In this document: piece by piece, positions 39,027 to 46,467 of the stretch
How the letters are laid out: every line of letters starts with the position of its first letter
Numbering within the stretch: the first letter of the stretch is position 1
Virus record (IMG/VR): IMGVR_UViG_3300044974_000700
Span: 1-64,000 of that record
DNA: 64,000 bases
From: a virus
Strand: one strand, 5' to 3'
The notes under the pieces: generated by a model
Databases searched by the model: none
What the model saw: the letters and a program-made list of their open reading frames with translations, nothing else
What the model was told of the DNA's origin: nothing
Program-made: the position numbers and the translations under genes

Positions 39027-39190
39027 GCTTTTTCCTTATCTTCTAACTTTCTGATTATAAGTCTGAAAACGTCTTTTGGTTTCCAGTCTGGAGGGTACTC
39101 AAGCCCCTCTAATTCTATTATTAATTCACGTAAAACTTTTTTCTTTATTGTATTAAAATGATCCCATTCCATATTATCTAATTTTATCAT
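39020..39190 (-). CDS. Hypothetical protein
   Basis: 56 residues; EWDHFNTIKKKVLRELIIEL, then YPPDWKPKDVFRLIIRKLED. Overlaps the repeat protein start by seven bases. Not recognised. Confidence 0.55.
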   Translation of the reverse strand: MIKLDNMEWDHFNTIKKKVLRELIIELEGLEYPPDWKPKDVFRLIIRKLEDKEKAC

Positions 39191-39192
39191 AA

Positions 39193-39825
39193 TTAATAAG
39201 AATAATCAACATCTTTTTCTGAAGATGAATACAAAAGAAGTCCCATTCTTGGTCCATCAGACCAAACTTCGTGGCTAGTTTCTTTAGGGAATAATAAAAT
39301 GTCCCCTTCTTCAAGTTTATACTCTACAGAATCATATCCAGTTATTTTCCAATAAGAATTGCCTTTTATTTGAAAATAACATGCGTCCCAGGGATCGCTG
39401 TGGGTTCCTACAAATTTATTAGATAAAGAAATTTTAATTCCTTCTGAGTGCCAAATAGAATTGCAATCACAACTTCTGGTATCCCAATGTTTATAAGAGT
39501 TACAATTTTTAAAATTTTCTGAATTTTCAAAATCTGAATTTAATTTTTCTAAAAATAATTTTATTTCTGGAAAATTATTTTCATCCCAAACCATTCCAGT
39601 TTGAGGAGCCATCCATAATGGCCTTTGTAACAACACATTTCCAAAAACATCTACTCCGCTTGCCAAATCTCTATCTTTTTCAATTAATTTTATATTATCA
39701 ATTAAAGATTGATTGTATAAAAACCATAATATTCTTTCCCAATTTATTTCTGTTGGAAAATATTTTTTTAAAAAAATAGCTCTTTTTTCTTTTTTTGCTA
39801 TTTTAAAATCTTCAACTAAACTCAT
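39193..39825 (-). CDS. Cupin/JmjC-like 2OG oxygenase
   Basis: 210 residues. VGTHSDPWDACYFQIKGNSY has HSD, then EEGDILLFPKETSHEVWSDG with the distal His, and GPRMGLLLY. This spacing and the 'Q-x-K-G-x-x-W' strand are typical of JmjC/cupin-8 hydroxylases that act on proteins or tRNA. Leaderless promoter (TAGAAT six bases before ATG). Substrate unknown. Confidence 0.75.
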   Translation of the reverse strand: MSLVEDFKIAKKEKRAIFLKKYFPTEINWERILWFLYNQSLIDNIKLIEKDRDLASGVDVFGNVLLQRPLWMAPQTGMVWDENNFPEIKLFLEKLNSDFENSENFKNCNSYKHWDTRSCDCNSIWHSEGIKISLSNKFVGTHSDPWDACYFQIKGNSYWKITGYDSVEYKLEEGDILLFPKETSHEVWSDGPRMGLLLYSSSEKDVDYSY

Positions 39826-39831
39826 ATTTTT

Positions 39832-39837
39832 ATTCTA
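39832..39837 (-). promoter_or_regulatory. -10 box of a leaderless promoter
   Basis: TAGAAT, six bases, ATG 39825. Confidence 0.5.
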
Positions 39838-39849
39838 TCATATTTATTA

Positions 39850-39885
39850 AAATAGGGCGGTATTTCTACCGCCCTATTTTTAATA
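39850..39885 (-). terminator. Bidirectional terminator
   Basis: AAAATAGGGCGGTA/TACCGCCCTATTTT with a short loop and A/T runs on both sides, directly after the secreted protein gene. Confidence 0.85.
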
Positions 39886-39888
39886 AAA

Positions 39889-41037
39889 TTACTTTACTAA
39901 AGTAACTTTAGCCTTTGGATTCTTTGCATTCCATTGGCGAGCCAATTTATTAAAAGCATCCTTTAGGGATTTAATTGCTGCTGCATTATCTGCAGTTAGC
40001 TTAGCAATTTGTGCATCTTTAGCGGCGATGGTATCTGCAGCGACCTTAGCGGCAGCAGCGGCTTTATCAACCTCTGCCTTTACAGCAGCAGCCTTATCAG
40101 CATCTGCGGCGGCCTTAGCGGCAGCAGCATCTGCGGCGGCCTTAGCGGCAGCAGTAGCAGCATCTGATACTGCCTTAGAAAGGGCTGCATCTACGGCAGC
40201 CTTAGCGGCAACTGCAGCGTCCTTGGCAGCCTTTTCAGCAGCGAGTTCGCCAAGCAAATCACGCACTGTAATTGTCTTTACTACGCTTGAAGTTACAGTA
40301 TTGAAACCTGTTACAACAGTTGCAACATCAGATGAATTTGTAACAGATACAACAAGAGTCGAAGAACCAGTTGCTGGAAGAGTTACCTTGAAATCTGCCT
40401 GACCAAAATTAGTTAGAGTAGATCCTGTAGTTGCAGTTGTTGTATCAAGAGTTCCTCCAACAACAAGTGCTGTTAGTCCTTTGCTTGAAACCTTATTTCC
40501 AAATACGTCGGTTGCGGTTACTGTTGCAGTAACAACACTTGATGTTGTTCCAGCATCAGCAGCAGAGAGGGAAAGAGTATTAATCTTACCTGCTACGCCC
40601 TGTACATAATATGTTAATGTTGTTCCTTGGTTAGTAATTACTACTGAACCAATTGCTGTCGTTTTAGTATATACATAAAACGTTGCTGTTGTTCCTGTAC
40701 CTGTAGCAATTGTCAAAGATGAAGATCCTGACGATGCTGATACTGGAGCAGCAGATGTATGTAGTGCAGAAACAATTGTTGCGTTGGTTGCTACAATAGA
40801 AACTGATGTTCCCGTATCAACTGTTGCGACAAATTTTAATGCATCTGTTGCATCTACTGTGTTATCAGCAGGCACTGGCAATGCAGCGGGTGTAGCAATA
40901 GCGGATGCTGTTGTATTAGCGGTTCCGTTAAGGTCTACAGCGACTGTCATTACAGCAGCACTTGCAGGTGTTGCTACGATTGTTGCGGTAGTCATGGCTG
41001 CAACCATGGCTAGAGCGATTTTCTTAAATGATTTCAT
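39889..41037 (-). CDS. Secreted surface protein with Ig-like and Ala-rich coiled-coil regions
   Basis: 382 residues. Residues 1-27 are a Sec signal peptide (KKIALAMVAAMTTATIVATP, cleavage after ASA). Residues about 30-255 are Thr/Val/Ala-rich beta sandwiches with a bacterial Ig-like segment (VVTATVTATDVFGNKVSSKG). Residues 265-350 are an Ala-rich heptad coiled coil (AAEKAAKDAAVAAKAAVDAA). It looks like a host envelope or surface-layer protein rather than a virion part. Strong ribosome site (GGAG) and own terminator, so expression may be high. Role unknown. Confidence 0.75.
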   Translation of the reverse strand: MKSFKKIALAMVAAMTTATIVATPASAAVMTVAVDLNGTANTTASAIATPAALPVPADNTVDATDALKFVATVDTGTSVSIVATNATIVSALHTSAAPVSASSGSSSLTIATGTGTTATFYVYTKTTAIGSVVITNQGTTLTYYVQGVAGKINTLSLSAADAGTTSSVVTATVTATDVFGNKVSSKGLTALVVGGTLDTTTATTGSTLTNFGQADFKVTLPATGSSTLVVSVTNSSDVATVVTGFNTVTSSVVKTITVRDLLGELAAEKAAKDAAVAAKAAVDAALSKAVSDAATAAAKAAADAAAAKAAADADKAAAVKAEVDKAAAAAKVAADTIAAKDAQIAKLTADNAAAIKSLKDAFNKLARQWNAKNPKAKVTLVK

Positions 41038-41087
41038 TTAATTTATTTCTCCTTATATACTCTGATTCTAAATTGTGAATCAGAATT

Positions 41088-41258
41088 CTATTCTAATTCC
41101 CATATTCTTACGTGAAAAGAACATGGGTCTCCGCCTTGATCCCATTCTTGGGACTCTTGATCTGTTAATGGTGGTCCATCATGAGTATTACAAAATACAT
41201 CTGATATCCATCCATTATCATAACCAAACTTTATCCAGTTATCGAAATCTAAATCCAT
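41088..41258 (-). CDS. Conserved small actinophage protein
   Basis: 56 residues. DLDFDNWIKFGYDNGWISDV, FCNTHDGPPLTDQE, GDPCSFHVRIWE is a family I recognise (CxTHDGxPMTxxEExxWxxGxDPC). Two Cys and His could bind metal. Overlaps the thioredoxin gene end. Confidence 0.75.
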   Translation of the reverse strand: MDLDFDNWIKFGYDNGWISDVFCNTHDGPPLTDQESQEWDQGGDPCSFHVRIWELE

Positions 41259-41551
41259 TCTTTGACTTCTTCCATCATTATATGTTTTGGTTTTGCCCCG
41301 ACAATTCTTTTAACGGGATTACCGTCTTTAAAAAGTATAGTAGTTGGAATACTTGTTACTTCATATTCCACAGGTTTTACTATTTCATTGTCAACATTTA
41401 TTTTGCCTAACCATATACCAGTTTCTTGTGAAACTTCTTCTATGATTGGACTAAACATTTTACATGGCCTACACCACTCCGCCCAAAAGTCTATCATTAT
41501 GAGCTTATGAGCTTTGACAACTTCTTCAAAATTATCATCAGTTACTATCAT
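41249..41551 (-). CDS. trxA: Thioredoxin
   Basis: 100 residues from ATG 41551 (ATGA overlap with the gene before). Active site FWAEWCRPCKMFSP (WCxPC) and cis-Pro in VTSIPTTILFKDG, followed by KRIVGAKPK. A complete, short thioredoxin. It could re-reduce NrdJ and the AhpC/AhpD pair also carried by this phage. Confidence 0.93.
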   Translation of the reverse strand: MIVTDDNFEEVVKAHKLIMIDFWAEWCRPCKMFSPIIEEVSQETGIWLGKINVDNEIVKPVEYEVTSIPTTILFKDGNPVKRIVGAKPKHIMMEEVKEWI

Positions 41552-42021
41552 ACAGACTCCACGTGGGTTGGCCAGTAATAATTGCAAGAACCGCAGCAAG
41601 TATACCCTAGCTGCTTATAGTCTGCAAACTCTGAATAAAAATAATACCTATCAGGGTCTTTTTCATATAGCCGACCTTTATGTGAATAATGTAGGCTTTC
41701 ATTGCCTAGCCACCAGGGTGTGTCTGATTCTAATCCCATAAAATTATTTTGATATATTTCATCAAACTGTACGTGGGTAGTATTTTTATAACCACGCAAT
41801 AGTATCTCTTTTACTATAGATTCGTTATAAAGAAAAAGGAAGTCTTCGTGGCCTTTCCACATTTTAACTGCTGGATGATTACGCCAAGCACCAGTTTCTC
41901 CATATAATCCCGCCAGAGATTTAAGTATTTGTAAGTTTTCTACACTTTGCTTTATCAAACGCTTTCGATCAAGATGCTTAGCTGTTTTTGCAAAGTCACG
42001 ATGTGGTAAAAAAGTTTGCAT
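41548..42021 (-). CDS. Pyrimidine-dimer glycosylase-like protein (MSMEG_6728 family)
   Basis: 157 residues. The start MQTFLPHRDFAKTAKHLDRK followed by RLIKQSVENLQIL and WRNHPAVKMWKGHEDFLFLY matches the actinobacterial MSMEG_6728 family, related to T4 endonuclease V. Such enzymes cut at UV-induced thymine dimers. A leaderless promoter (TAGAAT six bases before ATG) lies upstream. C-terminal CCGSCNYYWP may bind metal. Confidence 0.78.
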   Translation of the reverse strand: MQTFLPHRDFAKTAKHLDRKRLIKQSVENLQILKSLAGLYGETGAWRNHPAVKMWKGHEDFLFLYNESIVKEILLRGYKNTTHVQFDEIYQNNFMGLESDTPWWLGNESLHYSHKGRLYEKDPDRYYFYSEFADYKQLGYTCCGSCNYYWPTHVESV

Positions 42022-42027
42022 GTGTCT

Positions 42028-42033
42028 ATTCTA
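42028..42033 (-). promoter_or_regulatory. -10 box of a leaderless promoter
   Basis: TAGAAT, six bases (AGACAC), ATG 42021. Confidence 0.5.
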
Positions 42034-42039
42034 CTAAAT

Positions 42040-42065
42040 AGCAGGGGGTTGGTCAACCCCCTGCT
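42040..42065 (-). terminator. Perfect palindrome terminator
   Basis: AGCAGGGGGTTGG/TCAACCCCCTGCT follows the subtilase gene; AT-rich on both sides. Confidence 0.75.
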
Positions 42066-42073
42066 TTAATTAA

Positions 42074-43048
42074 CTAGTTAGTTATTGCTTTATCCGAATT
42101 CAAAAGAATGCCATTTATCTTTAAAATTGGGTTAGTTATTGGAGTTGATGTTTTCTTAATTAAATCAAGTAGTTGAGATTGAGTTAATCCTGTTTTATAA
42201 CTTGAAATTGCAAGCCACTTAGCTGCTGCAATTTGTGTAGAAATAGAAGTTCCAAATCCATTACCTTCAGATCCGCCAGGAAAGTTGATTCTTGAAGAAA
42301 TAGGAGCCCAAAAATCTATTAGATTCTTGTCGTAGTTACTTGTTGAAGAAACATAAAATCCTGATGATCCAAAATCTTCTGCACCGCCAACTGCAATTGA
42401 TGAAGGTATACATGCAGGCCAATCGATTCTACTGTAATCTCTTCCGTTTCCTGCTGGGAAAAATACAGCAATATTTGATTTAACAAGCCAATCAACCCAA
42501 TAATCTGTTTGTGTTACTGGACAATAGTTTGTTGAATTTAACAAATTATGATGTCCCTGTGACATTGAAACTGCTTTAATGTTGTATTTTGCTTGGTTGT
42601 CATAAATCCATTTTAAAGCATTTGGTACAGTATTTATAGTTGTGCTTTGTCTTGTTCCATTAGGATTGTGCCCAATAATTCGAATAAATAAAATATTCAT
42701 GTTTGGATTATTTCTTATTGCAGCAGAAACCATTTGAGTACCGTGACTAAAATCACGATTACTAAGTATTGTCATTGGCAAAACTGAAGCGCCTGGCCCC
42801 TCCATAAATAAAGAACTATTTGGACAAGAAGGCTTTTCTCCACGACGAATTTGAGATTGAGATAAGTCTAAAATGCAAACTTCTCCAATCAACTTTTCTT
42901 TAATTGATGGGATTGATGTATCTAGAGCTGTATCTAGTACCGCCAGCGTAGGCAGTGTTAATGTTTTATTTTTTAGACCTGCTGAATTTGCAGGTGATAT
43001 TGTGATTAGTAGTAGTGTGGCCACTATAGCCGTTATTAGTTTTTTCAT
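42074..43048 (-). CDS. Secreted subtilisin-like serine protease (S8)
   Basis: 324 residues. Signal peptide at 1-23 (LITAIVATLLLITISPANSA). Catalytic triad visible: Asp in LAVLDTALD (near 40), His in DFSHGTQMVSAA (near 105), Ser in GFGTSISTQIAAA (near 275), plus the oxyanion Asn in FFPAGNGRD. It is a small, pro-domain-poor subtilase exported to the cell surface. Could trim host surface proteins or help release. Leaderless promoter TAGAAT six bases before ATG. Confidence 0.88.
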   Translation of the reverse strand: MKKLITAIVATLLLITISPANSAGLKNKTLTLPTLAVLDTALDTSIPSIKEKLIGEVCILDLSQSQIRRGEKPSCPNSSLFMEGPGASVLPMTILSNRDFSHGTQMVSAAIRNNPNMNILFIRIIGHNPNGTRQSTTINTVPNALKWIYDNQAKYNIKAVSMSQGHHNLLNSTNYCPVTQTDYWVDWLVKSNIAVFFPAGNGRDYSRIDWPACIPSSIAVGGAEDFGSSGFYVSSTSNYDKNLIDFWAPISSRINFPGGSEGNGFGTSISTQIAAAKWLAISSYKTGLTQSQLLDLIKKTSTPITNPILKINGILLNSDKAITN

Positions 43049-43054
43049 ATGTGT

Positions 43055-43060
43055 ATTCTA
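43055..43060 (-). promoter_or_regulatory. -10 box of a leaderless promoter
   Basis: TAGAAT, six bases (ACACAT), ATG 43048. Confidence 0.5.
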
Positions 43061-43086
43061 CTAAATTAGTACGGCAATGTCAATAG

Positions 43087-43254
43087 TTATTGTTGTGGTG
43101 GCAATCTTCTTGGGTACCATTTACCAGAATCCATGTTTTGCTGGGACTTGTTTTCCGATAAAATACCACTTAAAATTTCATGGATTAAATCTAATTCAAT
43201 TCTAAGCTTGTATAATTCTAATTCAAGCATATTAATTTTTTGCGACTTTCTCAT
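43087..43254 (-). CDS. Small coiled-coil protein
   Basis: 55 residues. INMLELELYKLRIELDLIHE is a clear heptad helix. The tail is polar (SGKWYPRRLPPQQ). ATGA overlap with the zinc-ribbon gene. Confidence 0.6.
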   Translation of the reverse strand: MRKSQKINMLELELYKLRIELDLIHEILSGILSENKSQQNMDSGKWYPRRLPPQQ

Positions 43255-43475
43255 TCCGATCCATCTCTATCTAAAGGCGTTGGAGCCGTTGCTAGTGTGC
43301 CACAATTGGCACACTCCATATCTAAAAAATAACTTGCAATTTCAAAGTTATAAAAAATTACTTTTAAGTTAAAAATGTCACATCCACAAGGACAAACATG
43401 AGTTGGTACACCACGAAGATCCATAGCCTTTGTATAATCAGGCCTTAAATCGTTTATATCACGTGGCTCTTCCAT
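43251..43475 (-). CDS. Conserved zinc-ribbon actinophage protein
   Basis: 74 residues. VCPCGCDIFNLKVIFYNFEI, ASYFLDMECANCGTLATAPT gives CPCG...CxxCG with the 'YEIAxYFLDMxCxxCGxxAxAPTPxD' pattern I know from many actinophages. Role unknown. Confidence 0.78.
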   Translation of the reverse strand: MEEPRDINDLRPDYTKAMDLRGVPTHVCPCGCDIFNLKVIFYNFEIASYFLDMECANCGTLATAPTPLDRDGSE

Positions 43476-43489
43476 TAATTAATTATATC

Positions 43490-44056
43490 CTATACCTCTA
43501 TAATTGTAAAGGGGCCTCTTACACTCATTATAAACTTAGATGCCGCTTCTAGAGCCATTCTAACACGTTTGCGAGGAGTTTTAATTGTAGTTGTAGAGGC
43601 CAGAGATCCAAGCGCTACCTGCTGCCCACTTCCTTCTGCATAATAATCTGTATTTAATTCAGAAACATGGTAATCGACATCCATAGTAAATATTCTTCCA
43701 GTATTCTGTACTGCTATTATTATGATACCGCCTTCATCACCATCTTCTGTATTGTTTCCAAATCTTCCAAACCCATGTTCTTGATACACTTCTTTAATAG
43801 ACTCTACAAACTTAGTACGCATAAACTTATCTAAGTTTTTAAAGCCTGCAGTTGGCTTATATATTGGCGGAGTCCAGTTGTATTGTAGTATCTGACCCAT
43901 TCTAAAACTTTCTACAAACCCTATCCCAAACTGACCAACTTTAAAAACTTTTGGATCAGTTGTTTGAAGTATTAATCCACTTTTTTCTTCCGATGCTGCG
44001 GAGTCTCCTCCAAGCACTACTTTATTCCCAACAGATAGGGCAACTATACAGGTCAT
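43490..44056 (-). CDS. Proteasome beta-subunit-like Ntn hydrolase
   Basis: 188 residues from ATG 44056. After Met removal the N-terminal Thr would be the nucleophile (TCIVALSVGNKVVLGGDSAA), with Asp17-like GGDSAAS and Lys33-like DPKVFKV. The C-terminal half has GSGQQVALGSL and RVRMALEAASKFI. There is no propeptide. This family occurs in actinobacteria and their phages; a peptidase role, perhaps in head maturation or host control, is inferred. No alpha subunit or ATPase gene is seen nearby. Confidence 0.82.
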   Translation of the reverse strand: MTCIVALSVGNKVVLGGDSAASEEKSGLILQTTDPKVFKVGQFGIGFVESFRMGQILQYNWTPPIYKPTAGFKNLDKFMRTKFVESIKEVYQEHGFGRFGNNTEDGDEGGIIIIAVQNTGRIFTMDVDYHVSELNTDYYAEGSGQQVALGSLASTTTIKTPRKRVRMALEAASKFIMSVRGPFTIIEV

Positions 44057-44069
44057 ATAACCTATTGTA

Positions 44070-44393
44070 CTATTTATAAAATTCGGAGTCCATGTCCTCA
44101 TGCATTTCAATATGGCTGAGCTGGCTTAAAGCATTTTCTAATTCGGCTTTAAGCCCAATTAATTCCTGAATGGCATTATAATATTTGTCTTTCCATTCGG
44201 TTAATTCCTTTTCTAATTTATATAGGTCTATTTTTAGGTCTTTTATCTCTAATTTAAGATGGTCTTTTTCCCGTTCTTCCCGCCTAATTTTTTCTTTTTT
44301 AGAGTCCCTGAAGCCAGCTACTATGGCTGTACCCATACCGCTAAGAATTGCTGCCAAAAGAGACAGTACCAATGTCACATAATTGATTTCCAT
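44070..44393 (-). CDS. Membrane-anchored coiled-coil protein
   Basis: 107 residues. One N-terminal span (YVTLVLSLLAAILSGMGTAI) followed by about 75 residues of charged coiled coil (RREEREKDHLKLEIKDLKID, LYKLEKELTEWKDKYYNA). An inner-membrane spanin-like or anti-host role is possible; no lysis gene is adjacent. Confidence 0.65.
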   Translation of the reverse strand: MEINYVTLVLSLLAAILSGMGTAIVAGFRDSKKEKIRREEREKDHLKLEIKDLKIDLYKLEKELTEWKDKYYNAIQELIGLKAELENALSQLSHIEMHEDMDSEFYK

Positions 44394-44423
44394 TATATAG
44401 ACAATTATACAGCAAAATTACAT

Positions 44424-44660
44424 TTAAACTAATAGTTCTGATGCGGTTATTTCTTGACCAATATATCTTTTCTTTTGAATTACTTCTTTTACGAATTCAT
44501 GACCGCTTGATCTGCCAGCCAAAATTATAACCCAGCGTGGTTCGTATTTTGAGTCTATGCAGGTCTGACACATAAATAAATTAATTGGCATTAAGGTTGA
44601 TTGCTTAACAGATAATTTATTTTTTGTTTTATTGCATGAATAGCAAAGTATTTTTTCCAT
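44424..44660 (-). CDS. Zinc-binding hypothetical protein
   Basis: 78 residues. ILCYSCNKTKNKL and FMCQTCIDSKYEPRWVIILA (CxxC...CxxC) then GHEFVKEVIQKKRYIGQEIT. Recognisable as a recurring actinophage plan, but unnamed. TAATG junction with the next gene. Confidence 0.65.
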   Translation of the reverse strand: MEKILCYSCNKTKNKLSVKQSTLMPINLFMCQTCIDSKYEPRWVIILAGRSSGHEFVKEVIQKKRYIGQEITASELLV

Positions 44661-44821
44661 TATTCCTCTTCTATGAAGGTGAGATCTTCATTTTCAATAT
44701 CTTCATATTGAATTTTACCATCTTTAAAATATCTAACTTTTGACATAAATAAACCTATGGAGATGGCTTCTCCATAAAGATTTTCAGAATGTATTAACAC
44801 TCTAACCGATTCCTTTTGCAC
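44660..44821 (-). CDS. Small hypothetical protein
   Basis: 53 residues from GTG 44821, which has GAAGGGG six bases upstream; an inner ATG at 44746 would leave 28 residues. VRVLIHSENLYGEAISIGLF then an acidic end (YEDIENEDLTFIEEE). Overlaps the gene before it by 20 bases. Confidence 0.55.
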   Translation of the reverse strand: MQKESVRVLIHSENLYGEAISIGLFMSKVRYFKDGKIQYEDIENEDLTFIEEE

Positions 44822-45119
44822 TTGGTACCCCTTCAAGTTCGCATCTTACTCCGTAGGACTCTATCATCTTTTTTACTCTTGTAACATAATCTATAACTTG
44901 TTCTTTTTTACTTCCAGTAAACTGTATAAAGTTATCTTCATATAATCTTAAAGCTAGGAATTCTGGATATTTAACAACATCCATTTCCAAAAGAAGCGGC
45001 TTGTTCATTTCCCTAAGCCTTTTTCTCATCTCTTCGTTGTAAAACACTGGCTTGTTAGGTTCACCAGTCCAAAGATTAACGCCATGCTTAAAATGGTTTT
45101 TATCGTTATTAGATACCAT
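44802..45119 (-). CDS. Hypothetical protein next to WhiB
   Basis: 105 residues. HFKHGVNLWTGEPNKPVFYN, then FLALRLYEDNFIQFTGSKKE and VIDYVTRVKKMIESYG. A beta-alpha plan conserved beside whiB in other actinophages as far as I recall. Overlaps whiB by 11 bases. Confidence 0.65.
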   Translation of the reverse strand: MVSNNDKNHFKHGVNLWTGEPNKPVFYNEEMRKRLREMNKPLLLEMDVVKYPEFLALRLYEDNFIQFTGSKKEQVIDYVTRVKKMIESYGVRCELEGVPSAKGIG

Positions 45120-45420
45120 TTTTTTTGTTAATCTGCTTCCAAATTTCTTTTGTTTTATGAGTATTTCTCATTTTATCTACTCCGCCTGCATTTAAATAAA
45201 TACCGCCCCATACTCCGTATTCATTGTTTTCTATTCCAGACTGATAACACATATCTATTACTGGGCAAGACAAACAACACTGATCTATATTGGCTGCTAT
45301 TTTGGGATCAAGTTCGTACTTATCAAAAAATAAATTTGTATCCATTCCTTGACATGCTGCTAGATGCCACCAATTGAGATTGTCTTCGTCTGTGTTTAAA
45401 TCATTTAAAATATTTGACAT
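45109..45420 (-). CDS. WhiB-family iron-sulfur transcription regulator
   Basis: 103 residues. Four Cys that hold a [4Fe-4S] cluster: HLAACQGMD, then QCCLSCPVIDMC (CxxC...C spacing), followed by the turn YGVWGGIYLN (GVWGG) that contacts the sigma factor. A short basic tail (RNTHKTKEIWKQINKKN) contacts DNA. WhiB proteins occur only in Actinobacteria and their phages. Phage WhiB can repress host whiB genes and block superinfection (known for mycobacteriophage TM4). This anchors the host assignment. Confidence 0.93.
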   Translation of the reverse strand: MSNILNDLNTDEDNLNWWHLAACQGMDTNLFFDKYELDPKIAANIDQCCLSCPVIDMCYQSGIENNEYGVWGGIYLNAGGVDKMRNTHKTKEIWKQINKKNGI

Positions 45421-45634
45421 ATTTTGGCGGAAGTATCCAAGTTCCTTTAAAGCTAATGGGAATTTTGTTTGCTATTCCCCAGCTATTATTTCTAAATACA
45501 CCATTTGTATTTGAATACCCGCCTATATTTTTTTTCCATATAATAAATGTATAGTTGTCCCAATAGGTTTCTATATCTTTATTAGATATTTTTTTTCTGA
45601 GTATTTCTACTCCATGTTCATTTAAGTGTAACAT
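45401..45634 (-). CDS. Hypothetical protein
   Basis: 77 residues. EHGVEILRKKISNKDIETYW, FIIWKKNIGGYSNTNGVFRN, WGIANKIPISFKGTWILPPK. Overlaps whiB by 20 bases. Not recognised. Confidence 0.6.
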   Translation of the reverse strand: MLHLNEHGVEILRKKISNKDIETYWDNYTFIIWKKNIGGYSNTNGVFRNNSWGIANKIPISFKGTWILPPKYVKYFK

Positions 45635-45693
45635 TAGTCCAATTTGTACTTTTTGAACCTATATAATATTATACAGGAAATTGACAGGTGTTG

Positions 45694-46323
45694 TCAACCA
45701 TTTGGAGGAAGAATCATTTGCCAGTGGTGGGTTATAAGCATTTTTCTGCCTTTTGTAACTTCCATAGATTGGTGAGTATATGGCAATGCAGAAGGGTACA
45801 TTATTATACTTCCAGCCTCTGGCTTTATTTTAATATCTAGGTCATTAAAATAAAGTTCTCCACCCTCATAATCATCATTTAAATAAACTACAATCGTATA
45901 TGCTAGGTAGTAATTGTCTTCGTTAAAATCTACATGTGCTCCCATAAATGCTTTTTCGTCATATTTATTTATGCCCATAGTTGTTCTTGGATCAGTCAAT
46001 AATGATACAGCATAATATAAAGCTTTTCTGTCTATATTAAATATGTCTGCATATTTAATCATACATTCAGACATTTTATTAGTTAAATTATTTATTGCAT
46101 ATGAAGTTTTAGCTCTATCTTCATCAGAATTTATATAAACAATTTTATCTCTTTTAACATGTTTTATTTCGCCATATCTAGAGCTGCTGCCATGTCCATT
46201 CCAAGGCTCCCAATCACTCATTGCATCATTAGATATAGATTCTATAATATCAATTATTTCTTGATAATTATTTATAGCACCCTTAAAATAAATTATTTTT
46301 TCTTCTGGTTGTTCAAAATACAA
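45694..46323 (-). CDS. 2OG-Fe(II) oxygenase
   Basis: 209 residues, TTG start directly after the preceding stop (TAATTG), with AAGG upstream. HVD iron motif in MGAHVDFNEDNYYLAY, core VVYLNDDYEGGELYF and IKPEAGSIIMYPSALP, distal His in YTHQSMEVTKGRKMLITHHW (Lys where others have Arg). Prolyl-hydroxylase type. Substrate unknown. Confidence 0.85.
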   Translation of the reverse strand: MYFEQPEEKIIYFKGAINNYQEIIDIIESISNDAMSDWEPWNGHGSSSRYGEIKHVKRDKIVYINSDEDRAKTSYAINNLTNKMSECMIKYADIFNIDRKALYYAVSLLTDPRTTMGINKYDEKAFMGAHVDFNEDNYYLAYTIVVYLNDDYEGGELYFNDLDIKIKPEAGSIIMYPSALPYTHQSMEVTKGRKMLITHHWQMILPPNG

Positions 46324-46467
46324 TTATTTTTCCTTAACATTAATTATCTTGACTAATTTTATTTCTTCGTCAATACCAAATATATCTGATATATATTCTC
46401 TTGCATCCTCTTCATTAAATGCTTCAACTTCTGCACTTATTTCTAACTTGATGCTGTACTTATTCAT
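46324..46467 (-). CDS. Small hypothetical protein
   Basis: 47 residues: KYSIKLEISAEVEAFNEEDA, REYISDIFGIDEEIKLVKII. A ferredoxin-like beta-alpha-beta half; this 'YxIxxxxxxxxEAxxExDAxEYI' plan is common in phages. Coupled to genes on both sides. Confidence 0.6.
   Translation of the reverse strand: MNKYSIKLEISAEVEAFNEEDAREYISDIFGIDEEIKLVKIINVKEK

Noticed and set aside
40028-40402. Ala-rich plus-strand frame of 124 codons
   Set aside because: Mirror image of the Ala-rich coiled coil in the secreted protein gene; no ribosome site or family.
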